A DNA stretch of 64,000 nt from Entoloma clypeatum (GCA_963565915.1 OY751496.1:2976001-3040000); one strand, 5' to 3'. Positions 21,656 through 31,454 are shown, counted from the stretch's first letter. Notes: generated by a model from the sequence alone, not told the origin. Made by a program: numbers and translations.

Positions 21656-24600
21656 TTGCCTATAGACTCTTACGTACATAAGGACATTGTAAAATCTTGG
21701 TTTCAGAAACTTACGGATGCTACAGTTACGTACAATAAAATACTATTAGATAAACCTAGTAGGAAAGAAAAACAAAAAAAAGATGAATCGGACTTAGATA
21801 CACTTGTAAACTATATCATTGGGGAGCCCTCAGAAACGAGGCTTGGTTCGTCCCCTACGGATGAATGCTTAATTCCCTGTTGCAAAGAATCAGATAATTT
21901 AACTAGGCAAACGGACTCTATGGGGGAACCATCTTTTATTCGATCCGCTTCTTTGGAAAAGGAGCTTATGATGAAAATCACGCTGGAAACGTTGCAGGAC
22001 AAACGCACATTTGATGTTGAAGCATTATTAGACTCAGGGGCGACAGGGATGTTCATAGATCTGGACTTCGCCAAAAGGAACAACATTAAATTAAGGGAAC
22101 TACCTTTCCCCATTCGGGTCTACAACGTTGATGGCACGCTTAACCAAGGAGGTTCGATCACGCATGAAGCAGTCATGGCTATGCGGTATAAAGGACATGT
22201 GGAGATAGCCGTGTTTGAGGCATGCAACCTAGGAAAAGCTAAAATTATTGTTGGACATACCTGGCTGAAACGCCATAATCCAGAAATCGATTGGGAAAAG
22301 GCGGAAATTAAACTATCAAGATGTCCAGAAGAATGTGGCATGCGTCGAACACGTTATTTAAATAAAACTGCAAGAACCAGATGGGGCGGAAGAATGGAAG
22401 AAGTAGTAGAAGGAAATGAGGAAGAAATGGAGGAGGAAGTAATCCACACGCTCAGGGCAGCTAAAGGAGAACCCTCAGATGAAGTACCGGCAGAACAGGT
22501 TGTCCCCCGGAAATATCACAAATATCTACCAGTCTTTGAAAAGAAAGCATCGGAGAGATTACCAGTCAGGAAACCATGGGACCACGCTATAGACTTAAAA
22601 CCGGAGTTCGTACCAAAGAAGGCCAAAGTCTATCCCCTGTCACCAGATGAAAGGAAAGAAGTATCCGAATTTGTAAACGATCAATTACGCAAAGGATATA
22701 TTCGACCTACCAAGTCACCACAAACTTCGCCAGTATTCTTTATACCCAAAAAAGACGGAAAGAAACGAATGGTACAGGATTACCGACACATTAACAGCTG
22801 GACCGTTCGCAATAATTATCCACTCCCGTTGATTCCGGAATTGATCGATAAATTAAAGGGAAAGAAAAGGTTTACCAAAATGGACCTCAGATGGGGGTAT
22901 AACAATGTACGCATCAAAGAAGGAGACGAGTGGAAAGCGGCATTCACAACCCCAGATGGAGCTTTCGAACCAACAGTTATGTTCTTCGGATTAAATAATT
23001 CCCCAAGCACGTTTCAAACTATGATGAACGACATATTTAGAGACTTGATTGATCAAGGAGACGTAGTTATCTATATCGATGATATATTGGTAGCAACTGA
23101 AGGAGAAGAAGGACACAGTGAAATCGTGGAGGAAATTCTAAAAAGATTACGAGAAAACGACTTATTCTTAAAACCAGGAAAATGTTTCTTTGACCGAGAC
23201 GAAATAGAGTTCTTAGGGTTAATTATTGGGAAAGACGGAATTCGAATGGATCCTTCAAAAGTAGACGCCATCAAACAATGGCCGAAACCAACAAAAGTCA
23301 AAGAAGTCCAGTCGTTTCTAGGATTGGCCAATTTCTATCGAAGATTTGTCAAGGACTTCTCTAAAGTGGCAGGGCCATTACATAAATTAACAAGGAAAGA
23401 AACAATCTGGAATTGGAAAGAGGAACAGGAGGAAGCGTTTGATATGCTAAAGAAATTATTTACGGAAGCACCTATATTAGTATCTCCCGATCCGGATCGG
23501 AAGTTGAGAGTAGAATCAGACGCATCGGACTTTGCTACAGGAGCAATTCTATCTATGGAATGCGAGGATGAGAAATGGAGGCCATGTGCCTTTCTATCTA
23601 AAGGATTAAATGATGTGGAACGAAATTACGACGTACACGATAAAGAAATGCTGGGCATAATTCGAGCGCTGGAAGCATGGAGACACCACCTTGAAGGAGC
23701 CAAACATGAGGTCGAGATCTGGACCGATCATAAAAACCTCGAGTACTTCATGCAGGGACGAAAGCTTAATCGCAGACAAGCACGCTGGGCGTTGTATCTA
23801 ACACGCTTCAACTTTAAATTAATACACAAAGCTGGCACCTCAATGGGAAAGGCGGACGCTCTTTCGAGAAGGGTCGATCATAGAAAGGGGGTGGAAAAAG
23901 ACAACGAAGACGTAACATTATTAAAACCGGAATACTTCCACTTGCGAGCAATGGATCGAGGTCACATACTTATTGATGGAGAAGAAAGTAAACTATTAAA
24001 ACGCATCAGGAACACCAAGGAGTTTGACGAACAAGTGTTGAAAGCAGTGGAAGAGTTAAAGAAAACAAATACCAAAACATTGCGCGCAGATGAATGGCAT
24101 GAAGAGCAGGGACTCTGGTTACATAGAGGAAAGGTTTATGTTCCAAAAAGTCAGGCACTCAGGGAGGAAATAATTAAATTACATCACAACAATCCAGTTG
24201 CAGGACACCCAGGGCAGTGGAAGACCCTGGAATTGGTTACACGGAATTATTGGTGGCCTAGTATTACAAACATGGTCAAAACATACGTCGAGGGCTGCGA
24301 CAGATGTCAACGATCAAAAAACGTGCCTCAACCGCTAGCCGGTAAATTAAAAGCAAACACGGAACATGCAGGACCATGGAAACATGTTACAGCAGATTTT
24401 ATTGTAGGACTCCCAGAAGCTCAGGGGTACAACGCAGTATTAGTCGTGGCTTGCAGATCAACAAAGCAATCACACTTTATCAAAACACGCGATGAAGTCT
24501 CAGCAGAAGGATTAGCTAAACTATATCGGGACGAAGTCTGGAAACTTCATGGACTGCCAGAATCGTTAACGTCAGACCGAGGACCACAATTTGCGGCAAT

Positions 24601-25537
24601 ATTTATGAAGGAACTAAATAAAATATTGGGGATCACAACTAAATTATCAACGGCGTATCATCCGCAAACAGACGGACAGACGGAACGCATCAACCAGGAG
24701 TTGGAACAATATCTAAGATCATTTATTTCCCATCGGCAAACAGATTGGCCCGAATGGATGGCAACCGCGGAGTTCGCCTATAATAATAAAATTCACACGG
24801 CAACTCAGTTTTCGCCGTTCTATGTAAATTATGGGTTTAACCCTAGGATGGGCGTAGAACCTCGGAGGGCAGAAAAGTCAGAACCGGCAAAAGAATTCGC
24901 AGAGCGAATGAAGAAGATTCATGAGGAGGCGGAAGCGGCGCTAGTAAAAGCACGAGAAGAGATGGAACGGTATGCGAACCTGAAACGGGGTGATGCACCA
25001 GTTTACAAAGTTGGCGACAAAGTTTGGTTATCGACTAAAGACCTGAAGTTGAACCGACCCTTAAAGAAACTTGCCGAACGATGGATTGGACCCTATACCA
25101 TAACCAAAATCATTTCGTCACACGCCGTAGAACTTAAATTACCGAAAACCTGGAAAATCCACCCGGTCATCAATGTATCACGAGTCCGATTATTTAAGGA
25201 ACCACTATTTATGTCACAAAGGGTGCAGGCACCAAACCCGATAGTTATCAATGGCGAAGAGGAGTACGATGTCGCAAAAGTTATTGACTCAAGGTTGAAG
25301 AGAGGAAAGCTGGAATATTTAGTGCAATGGGAGGGTCTGACTCAGGACCACAACACGTGGGAACCCGAGGATCACCTAGAACATGCCAAGGAAGCGGTGG
25401 AGGACTTCTTTAAATTAAACCCGAATGCACCTCGGCGCTTACGCGCAAACATCTTTGAAGGATTGGAATTTAAACCATATGAAAATTTCACGAACACCCC
25501 GGACGACATCATATCTCGCCTGGAAGTCGAGATCTAG
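21656..25537 (+). CDS. family B Pol, unit 2
   Basis: 1293 codons, differing from unit 1 by one residue (Val for Ile in KPEFVPKKAK, base 22610 G versus 16749 A). The silent difference at 22156 G versus 16295 A is also in a CpG. All protease, RT, RNase H, integrase and chromodomain motifs listed for unit 1 are present at the same residue numbers. The polypurine tract AGAAAGGGGG follows the stop. Unit 2 keeps the CpG form at every site where unit 1 has mutated. Confidence 0.96.
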   Translation: MPIDSYVHKDIVKSWFQKLTDATVTYNKILLDKPSRKEKQKKDESDLDTLVNYIIGEPSETRLGSSPTDECLIPCCKESDNLTRQTDSMGEPSFIRSASLEKELMMKITLETLQDKRTFDVEALLDSGATGMFIDLDFAKRNNIKLRELPFPIRVYNVDGTLNQGGSITHEAVMAMRYKGHVEIAVFEACNLGKAKIIVGHTWLKRHNPEIDWEKAEIKLSRCPEECGMRRTRYLNKTARTRWGGRMEEVVEGNEEEMEEEVIHTLRAAKGEPSDEVPAEQVVPRKYHKYLPVFEKKASERLPVRKPWDHAIDLKPEFVPKKAKVYPLSPDERKEVSEFVNDQLRKGYIRPTKSPQTSPVFFIPKKDGKKRMVQDYRHINSWTVRNNYPLPLIPELIDKLKGKKRFTKMDLRWGYNNVRIKEGDEWKAAFTTPDGAFEPTVMFFGLNNSPSTFQTMMNDIFRDLIDQGDVVIYIDDILVATEGEEGHSEIVEEILKRLRENDLFLKPGKCFFDRDEIEFLGLIIGKDGIRMDPSKVDAIKQWPKPTKVKEVQSFLGLANFYRRFVKDFSKVAGPLHKLTRKETIWNWKEEQEEAFDMLKKLFTEAPILVSPDPDRKLRVESDASDFATGAILSMECEDEKWRPCAFLSKGLNDVERNYDVHDKEMLGIIRALEAWRHHLEGAKHEVEIWTDHKNLEYFMQGRKLNRRQARWALYLTRFNFKLIHKAGTSMGKADALSRRVDHRKGVEKDNEDVTLLKPEYFHLRAMDRGHILIDGEESKLLKRIRNTKEFDEQVLKAVEELKKTNTKTLRADEWHEEQGLWLHRGKVYVPKSQALREEIIKLHHNNPVAGHPGQWKTLELVTRNYWWPSITNMVKTYVEGCDRCQRSKNVPQPLAGKLKANTEHAGPWKHVTADFIVGLPEAQGYNAVLVVACRSTKQSHFIKTRDEVSAEGLAKLYRDEVWKLHGLPESLTSDRGPQFAAIFMKELNKILGITTKLSTAYHPQTDGQTERINQELEQYLRSFISHRQTDWPEWMATAEFAYNNKIHTATQFSPFYVNYGFNPRMGVEPRRAEKSEPAKEFAERMKKIHEEAEAALVKAREEMERYANLKRGDAPVYKVGDKVWLSTKDLKLNRPLKKLAERWIGPYTITKIISSHAVELKLPKTWKIHPVINVSRVRLFKEPLFMSQRVQAPNPIVINGEEEYDVAKVIDSRLKRGKLEYLVQWEGLTQDHNTWEPEDHLEHAKEAVEDFFKLNPNAPRRLRANIFEGLEFKPYENFTNTPDDIISRLEVEI

Positions 25538-25548
25538 AAAGGGGGTAA

Positions 25549-25836
25549 TGTTATGATCGTATTTTCACTTTTCACTTTATCTTATCTTATCTCGATCTTA
25601 TCTTATCTACATCATATCGCACATGAGGACATCTTATCATTATCACGCAGCATGACGCTGCCACAACGCAGCCTCATGGAATTTACATATATAAGTAGAG
25701 TACTTTCACTTGTATTCGATAGCTTGTTCTCTTGAGATTCCCGCTGGGTCTCTGGGCAATTCAGTTCACTTCACATTTTCCACTTCGTTCTTAAGTTTGG
25801 GCTCGCGACGTCGTTTGACTTAGCGTCGCCTCAACA
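25549..25836 (+). repeat. LTR 3 of family B array
   Basis: 288 bp, with no difference seen from LTR 2, ends in CCTCAACA and is followed by the right CCATC target duplication. Confidence 0.95.
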
Positions 25837-25841
25837 CCATC
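25837..25841 (+). repeat. target-site duplication CCATC, right
   Basis: Matches 13822-13826; the family A RT frame resumes here. Confidence 0.95.
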
Positions 25842-28206
25842 CACATTCCAGACTATGATGAACGAGATCTTTCAGGACCTTATCACTGAAGGTGTAGTTT
25901 GTGTTTACCTTGACGATATACTCATCTTCACGGAGACCCTTGCGGAACATCGGAGGGTCACACGGATTGTACTGGAACGACTTCACGAACACAAACTCTA
26001 TCTAAAACCAGAGAAATGCGAGTTTGAGCAAACGCGCATTGAATACTTAGGCCTTATTATTGAACAAGGACACGTAGAGATGGATCCGGTGAAAGTAGCA
26101 GGGGTCGCGGAGTGGCCCGCTCCGACAAACGTCCGAGAAGTACAGTCATTTCTGGGATTCACTAACTTCTATCGCTGTTTTATTGAAGGGTTTTCGGACA
26201 TTGCGCGCCCTCTTTTCGAGCTCACAAAGAAGGGGCACCTCTGGTCTTGGAAGGAGGGAGAAGTGTCCGCATTTGCGGAGTTGAAGCAGAGGATTATGTC
26301 CGCTCCACTCCTGGTCTTAGCTGATCATGGAAAGGAGTGGCGGATAGAAGCAGATAGTTCAGACTTTGCAACCGGAGCAGTACTGTTCCAACCAACAGAG
26401 GACGGTAAGTGGCACCCTGTCGCATTCTATTCCAAAAGCCTCAGTCCGGTGGAACGCAACTACGAGATCTATGACGAGGAGATGTTGGCGATGGTCCGCG
26501 CATTGGAGGAGTGGAGGCACTTCCTCAAAGGAGCGGAGAAGACAGTGGAGATTTGGACGGACCACAAAAATCTTGAGTATTTCATGACAGCCCAAAAACT
26601 AAATCAACAACAAGCTAGATGGTCCTTATACCTCGCTCGTTTTGATTTCAAAATGCACCATCGACCGGGCAAGTCAATGGGCAAGTCCGACGCTTTGTCC
26701 CAACGAGCGGACCACGGAGACGGATTGCGGGACAATTAAAACATCATCCTTCTTCGACCAGAACTGTTTGCAGTGCGAGCAATGCATGGGGTAACCGTTC
26801 AAGGGGAAGAACGCGACGTCCTCCGCCCGGTCCGACAGGGAATCCGAGAGGGGCTACTGGAGGATAGTGTGGCAGAGGTTGTCAAATCCCTTCTGACCGT
26901 TGGAGCGGGGTCCGTCCGCAGTGCGGAGTGGAGGCAAGCAGAAGGTTTGCTCTACTTCAGGGATCATATCTATGTTCCTAACAATCCCCAACTGCATCAT
27001 CGGATCCTCGCACAACACCACGACACTCCGGTGGCTGGACATCCAGGACAGTGGAAAACCTTGGAACTGGTGTGGCACAATTACTGGTGGCCACACATGT
27101 CTCGTTTAATAGGTCTACTACCAGAAGCCCACGGCTATGATGCTATCATGGTGGCAGTGGACTCAGTAGGGAAGCGGGGACACTTCATCCCGACGCACTC
27201 CGACATCTCCGCACTCGGGACTGCACGCTCCTATATTCAAAACGTCTGGAAACTCCACGGACTACCGGAGGCCATTGTCTCCGACCGCGGACCACAGTTT
27301 GTTGCCAAGTTCACGCGCGAACTATATAGGCTACTTGGCATTAAGGTTGCTGCCTCGACAGCCTACCATCCGCAGTCGGACAGACAGACGGAGCGGGTCA
27401 ATCAAGGATTGGAACAATATCTTCGCCTATTTGTCAATGAACGTCAAGACGATTGGGACGAATGGCTTCCGATGGCTGAATTTGCATACAACAACCATGT
27501 TCACGCATCGACACGTCAAACTCCGTTCTACATTGACACCGGCCACCATCCGCACATGGGATTCGAACCTCGCGAGAAGCGGACGGAAATCGAGGCGGTA
27601 GCGGATTTCAGCGAGCGGATGAAGTCCGCTCTGGAGGAGGCTCGCGCAGCACTGACAAAGGCAAAAGACGACATGGCGCGATACTACAACCAGCATCGGA
27701 GCACCACTCCGACATTCCGCCCGGGGGACAAGGTCTTTCTAGACTCATCAGACCTCAAAACCACCCGACCCACAAAAAAGATTGCACATTGGTACATAGG
27801 CCCTTTCCCAGTGGTCCGACCTGTCGGAACACATGCCTACGAACTTCGCCTTCCCCCTTCCATGTCCCGCATTCACCCAGTATTCCACTTCGTCAAACTT
27901 TCACTAGTTCCCGACGACCCTTTCCGACGCCAAGTCCGCTCTCCTCCGCCTCCGATGGTAGTCGGAGAAGAATTGGAGTACAATGTTGAAAACCTCTTGG
28001 ACAGCCAACTGCATCGAGGCAAGCTTCAATTCTTGGTCAAATGGAAGGGATCTGGCTACGAAGAGAATTCCTGGGAAGCAGAAGACAATGTCCACGCTCC
28101 GCGCCTAGTCCGCGACTTCTACCGACGTCATCCGGGAGCTCCGTGTCGGATCTCCGCTGCGATATTCGACTCATTTCGCCTGACACGTCGAGGGGCCGTG
28201 CCTTGA
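25842..28206 (+). pseudogene. family A pol, 3' part
   Basis: Continues the interrupted RT (FQTMMNEIFQDLITEG, catalytic YLDDIL near 25912, FLGFTNFYR), then RNase H to a TAA at 26737-26739, integrase and chromodomain. As in the 1-2053 copy, integrase lacks the CC zinc-finger half and the first catalytic Asp, the junction reading WWPHMSR then [12 protein letters not shown]. The second Asp (VSDRGPQF) and Glu (QTERVNQ) remain. One residue differs from the other copy near the end (RRGAVP versus RREAVP). The RT ORF from 25855 is open for 294 codons. Confidence 0.93.
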
Positions 28207-28217
28207 AGGGGGGGTGA

Positions 28218-28593
28218 TGTAAGGGCAACCACTTTGCACTTTCCCTTTCCTTTCATTTCCACCATCTCCGACGTCCTCCGACGCCCTCCGATCGTATCTG
28301 TTGCCTCCGACATCTTATTCACCTCTCCGCACCTTTCCACATCCGACGACTCCGCGCCCCTCCGCTCCTCCACATGTCGGATCGCAGGTACTATCATTCA
28401 TCTTGTTTCCATCCATCCCCCATCCCTACTCCCGATCATTACTCATCATTCATACGTCTCGTTTTATCTTTTATTTCATATCTCATTTTACTATTTATCT
28501 AACTAGCTTGCAGGGGAATCCTTAGAACTTTCTCTTTGGATCTCCCTTGCAAGTATCTGAGTTCGAGTCTTGGATCGTAAGATCGCCCTTACA
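28218..28593 (+). repeat. 3' LTR, family A nested copy (376 bp)
   Basis: TGTAAGGGC...GCCCTTACA. It lacks exactly 58 bp relative to the full LTR, one interval between the 19-bp direct repeats seen at 2382 and 2440. It is followed by GGCAT. Confidence 0.95.
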
Positions 28594-29162
28594 GGCATTG
28601 CTAGAATCAAAGTAGATGTCGAAGGCCGCCATCTTGTCACTAGATCCAGCAAAGTATTGTTGGATGTCGATTTCAAACTGGAGCTCGGAAATGACACGGC
28701 CTGTCTGAGAAGAATAAGCATGTATTGGATGATATTGTCAATAAAGAACACACTGTTCCCATAATTGTTACAACTGGTTTGATGAAAATTTTTTGTGTTA
28801 CCTCAACCATCTATAGCGCAAGAATCAGAAAGGGATGGAAACTAGGCGAAAAAAACCATTAGTACTTTGAAGGCTTCAATTTTGAGATGGTAATCGTTCG
28901 GCATATATCCTATTCCCACAGGTGTATCACATTTGATACTCGTTACTCTACCGCCGATGAAGTAGAGGAAACCCTCAGGCAAATCAGGAGTTCCCTGAGG
29001 CACAAAATGATGCACCAGTGCAGTAATAATCTGTCGTTTCTTTTGGTTGTTGAAACCTATGAAGATTTTGCCATTGTGGGTAGAAGTTTTTGGTTTTTGA
29101 GGGTCGAGTACACGACGTTTAGTGCAATGCACGAAGCCAGTGATAAGAGCAGCACCAGGCAT
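28594..29162 (-). pseudogene. Helitron OB-fold-like protein, N-terminal part
   Basis: Reads 29162 (MPGAALITGFVHCTKRRVLDPQ) through PEGFLYFIGGRVTSIKCDTPVGIGYMP to about 28842. A spliced or frameshifted gap of about 100 bases follows, then PVVTIMGTV and GRVISELQFEIDIQQYFAGSSDKMAAFDIYFDSSNA, which runs into the gypsy junction. It continues at 10717. The LITGxV...GxV strand pattern is what I expect from an OB-fold (single-strand DNA-binding) domain, but no signature residue proves it. An accessory role in Helitron transposition is inferred from its position upstream of the helicase. Confidence 0.5.
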
Positions 29163-29725
29163 GATGGCAGTTTAGAAAGAGACAGGTGAGACATCGATGA
29201 GGACAATGACACATGAACGTGAGATAGAGCTGAGTATCCGACGAAATCAGTCTGGTCATGATTATAGCCAAGGGCAGAGTAAGAGAGTCCATGAACATGT
29301 TTTGCAAAGTGTGAAATTGTTGAAGAAGAGGAAATGTGTGTCGTTGCCATCAACGGTATCGAAGTTCTTAATCTAGATGAACCATGCTGTGGAGCTAGTT
29401 GATCGAAGAGGTGTCAGAGGTGTCGAGTATGCTCAACTGATCATGTAGACCACACACGCGAGGATCAGGAAATCAAAGAGGACATAGCCAATGGCACGAA
29501 GTAGAAGAAGGTGCTAGCGTCACTAATACCATTAATTCCAGGTTCGCAAAACGTATTACCGCCGTCAAGTTTCAAATTTATGGTGCGGCCTGAGCGTACA
29601 CAGTTGAACGATTTGAAGTCGTCCCGGCGAGGCTGTCCGGTGTTTCTGGTGTGTGAATAGCGGGATTTATCTCGGTCTACCCCTCCTAATGTCTGGTTCC
29701 CAATCCATTACTCTCATCTCGTATG
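29163..29725. other. probable Helitron leader and unassigned spacer
   Basis: A 98-residue minus-strand ORF (29057-29353), rich in Ser and His, has no recognisable domain. 29354-29725 has nothing I can identify. The Helitron 5' terminus should lie here but is not recognisable by eye. Confidence 0.35.
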
Positions 29726-30097
29726 TGTTACGGACTCTACGGTATGCGGACGACGTCATCACTTTTACTTATCGGCCCGGCTCGGCGCCCTCTTACGAGC
29801 TTACTATGTCTAATGTCTACTTTCGCAACCTTCGATTCCCAGTCTGACTCACTACCTTTACTTTGTCAGCCCCTTTAGTATACTTCGCTCCCGCGCTGAC
29901 TCGCTTTCTGCAGTCAGCTTACTTATTGTACATAGCCTTCCGCAGTACTGACTTATCCGCTACCGCCTATAGTCAGTACTTATATAAACCTCTTGTACTG
30001 TAGTAGATTCCTTAGATTTAGCAATCACATTGCTCTTCGCCCTTCCACTTTCCTGCATACTCTGCCTGAACCTTGGAACGGTTTGTTAAGCATAACA
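29726..30097 (+). repeat. family C LTR (plus arm, 372 bp)
   Basis: Starts TGTTACGG and ends GCATAACA (TGTTA/TAACA ends). It carries CG at several sites where the minus-arm LTR carries CA or TG. Confidence 0.9.
29981..30024 (+). promoter_or_regulatory. TATA box and predicted RNA start of family C
   Basis: TATATAAA at 29981-29988 and, 33 bases from its start, AGATTTAGCAA at 30014-30024. The latter is the perfect 11-base complement of the primer site downstream of the LTR. Confidence 0.7.
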
Positions 30098-30099
30098 AG

Positions 30100-30110
30100 T
30101 TGCTAAATCT
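30100..30110 (+). other. self-primer binding site, family C
   Basis: TTGCTAAATCT begins two bases after the LTR and is the exact reverse complement of 30014-30024. Tf1 of fission yeast also uses 11 bases of its RNA 5' end as primer. Confidence 0.75.
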
Positions 30111-30118
30111 CGTTAGGT

Positions 30119-30886
30119 TTGCCCAGAGCGAAGAGAGCAACTACCAGACGAGTCAAGACATCGCGCTTCTTTGAAGACTTCACCGGTAACCCATTCGCCT
30201 CACCAGAAGCCCAACAGGAGGAGCTAAGTCCTCGAGACAGTATCAATTTTACACTCATCCAGCAGTACATCGAATCGGAGATCCATCGCATCCTACAACA
30301 GGTGCTTGACGAAGAACTAGACAATGACGAGCATCGCCCCCACGGCGAGATAGCAGAGAGCATCCATCTTGCTCGACAACACCAGATCGCGCGTTACAAC
30401 ACCTGACAGAACGAACTCGAAAGCTTTCGCGTTCAAGAAGGACCTCAGACAGGTCGGATCACAGAGATCAGAGAGTTTATCGGTGTCCAGACAACCGTTA
30501 TCAGAAGATTGATTAGGACGCTCACATCGAGACGTCCCAGAGCCGCATCATCATGTCGTACTCGAAGCAACAAATCTACGCCCACTTTACAACCACAGAA
30601 CAACAGACCGAGTACGGTCGTTGGGCACGAAATGAGAGACTTGACCCCTTCTCACAACCGACAGACGCGCAGGAACAGAGATTCCTTAGAGATCTACAGA
30701 GGAAATACCCCGAACATTTTGCCACCGATTCCGCCGACGAGTCCCCTGACGAATTTGCTTTTGACTCCGCGCAGTCAGATATTGAACAGACGCCTAGAAC
30801 AGGGACTCATTTTCAACCCTTACCTGTATCCCGAACCCCATCTTCATCCCAACAACCCGACCCCTCTCCTTCTCCGCAGACTCTAG
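30119..30886 (+). pseudogene. family C leader ORF overlapping gag
   Basis: A frame that opens near the primer site (PRAKRATTRRVKTSRFFEDF, then a helical segment IQQYIESEIHRILQQVLDEEL) runs to a TGA at 30404-30406 (expected CGA). It then stays open to 30886, overlapping gag by more than 300 bases in another frame. It may be the N-terminal part of Gag reached before a frameshift, or a separate leader protein. The minus arm has the same reading with one residue changed. Confidence 0.5.
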
Positions 30887-31380
30887 ACATGGCAGAAGCT
30901 CCGGCAGTACAAACGATGGATACATCCAAGATCATCAAGGATCCTGGGATGTTCAAGGACAGACACACCTTTGACGAGTGGTGGAAAGCCACCAAACTAT
31001 ACATCAGGTTCCAAAAGAGCCCAACAGACGATCAGAAGATTCTTGCGGTGCTATCCCGCATGATGGAAGGGTCCGGCAAGCACTGGGCCAGTAACAAGTT
31101 AGACGCTCTTGCCATCGACAACGAAAACATCACCTGGCTAGGATTCTCAGAAGATATCGCAACATGATTTTCTGTTGCCAACAAATCAGTCACTGCCAAA
31201 GCGAGACTCGAAGTCCTGAGGCAGGAGAAACGTACCGTTGACGAATTCTTGGACGAATTCGAAGAGCTCTTGAAGCTGTCAAACCTTGGCAAAGAAACTG
31301 GGAAATACATCCTGGAAAAGAACGTCAACCGAAGAATCTCTGAACAAGTGGCAGGCTATATTGGGCAGGGAAAAGACTAG
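30553..31380 (+). pseudogene. family C Gag, plus arm, truncated
   Basis: Starts MSYSKQQIYAHFTTTEQQTEYGRW. A Pro/Ser-rich linker and the gag core follow (HTFDEWWKATKLYIRFQ, RMMEGSGKHWASNKLDAL, WLGFSEDIAT), then TGA at 31165-31167 where CGA is expected. The frame continues (RLEVLRQEKRTVDEFLDEFEELLKLSNLGKE) until the inverted-repeat junction at 31353, after which it reads unrelated sequence and stops. The zinc knuckles present in the minus-strand copy are therefore lost. Confidence 0.85.
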
Positions 31381-31454
31381 AGCGGGGAACTCGGTGTGTG
31401 GTTGACTGATGAGGTCGATACTGTTATGGATTTCGAACACTGTCTTTTATCATG

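Larger units (their letters stand above)
13827..25836 (+). mobile_element. tandem array of two Ty3/gypsy family B units sharing three LTRs
   Basis: Order is LTR (288 bp), internal, LTR, internal, LTR, with a period of exactly 5861 bp and one CCATC target duplication around the whole. The two units differ at only four visible positions. Family B is a chromovirus with gag and a long intact pol. Shared outer duplication and shared stops in gag show that the tandem is a single insertion or arose from one by recombination between LTRs. Confidence 0.96.
10718..28593 (+). mobile_element. Ty3/gypsy chromovirus family A, nested copy
   Basis: A complete element with 5' LTR, gag, pol and 3' LTR and matching GGCAT target duplications, inserted in the Helitron. 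Family B array 13827-25836 is inserted in its reverse transcriptase. Without that array and its 5-bp duplication the element is 5861 bp. Its pol carries a stop in protease, a frameshift near 13597, a TAA in RNase H and a deletion in integrase, so it is dead. Confidence 0.95.
7314..29353 (-). mobile_element. decayed Helitron, split by nested gypsy elements
   Basis: Minus-strand order is an OB-fold-like ORF, then a Pif1-type helicase, then a hairpin. The element is AT-rich and broken by frameshifts, and it is interrupted at 10718-28593 by the family A gypsy element. Removing that insertion and one copy of its GGCAT target duplication rejoins the OB-fold ORF in frame. I see no HUH (Rep) nuclease motif, so the remnant is non-autonomous. 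The 5' end on the right side is not defined. Confidence 0.75.
29726..31353 (+). mobile_element. Ty3/gypsy family C, plus-strand LTR-gag arm
   Basis: LTR, primer site and gag of family C, nearly identical to the reverse complement of 40731-42358. Similarity stops after AACAAGTGGCA at 31353, where the 3' end of the opposing minus-strand element begins. It forms one arm of a 1.6-kb inverted repeat. Confidence 0.92.

Noticed and set aside
10718..28593. Family A without its insertion is 5861 bp, the same as the family B repeat period.
   Set aside because: The sequences, LTR lengths and gag genes differ, and family A has several deletions. The equality is arithmetic coincidence.
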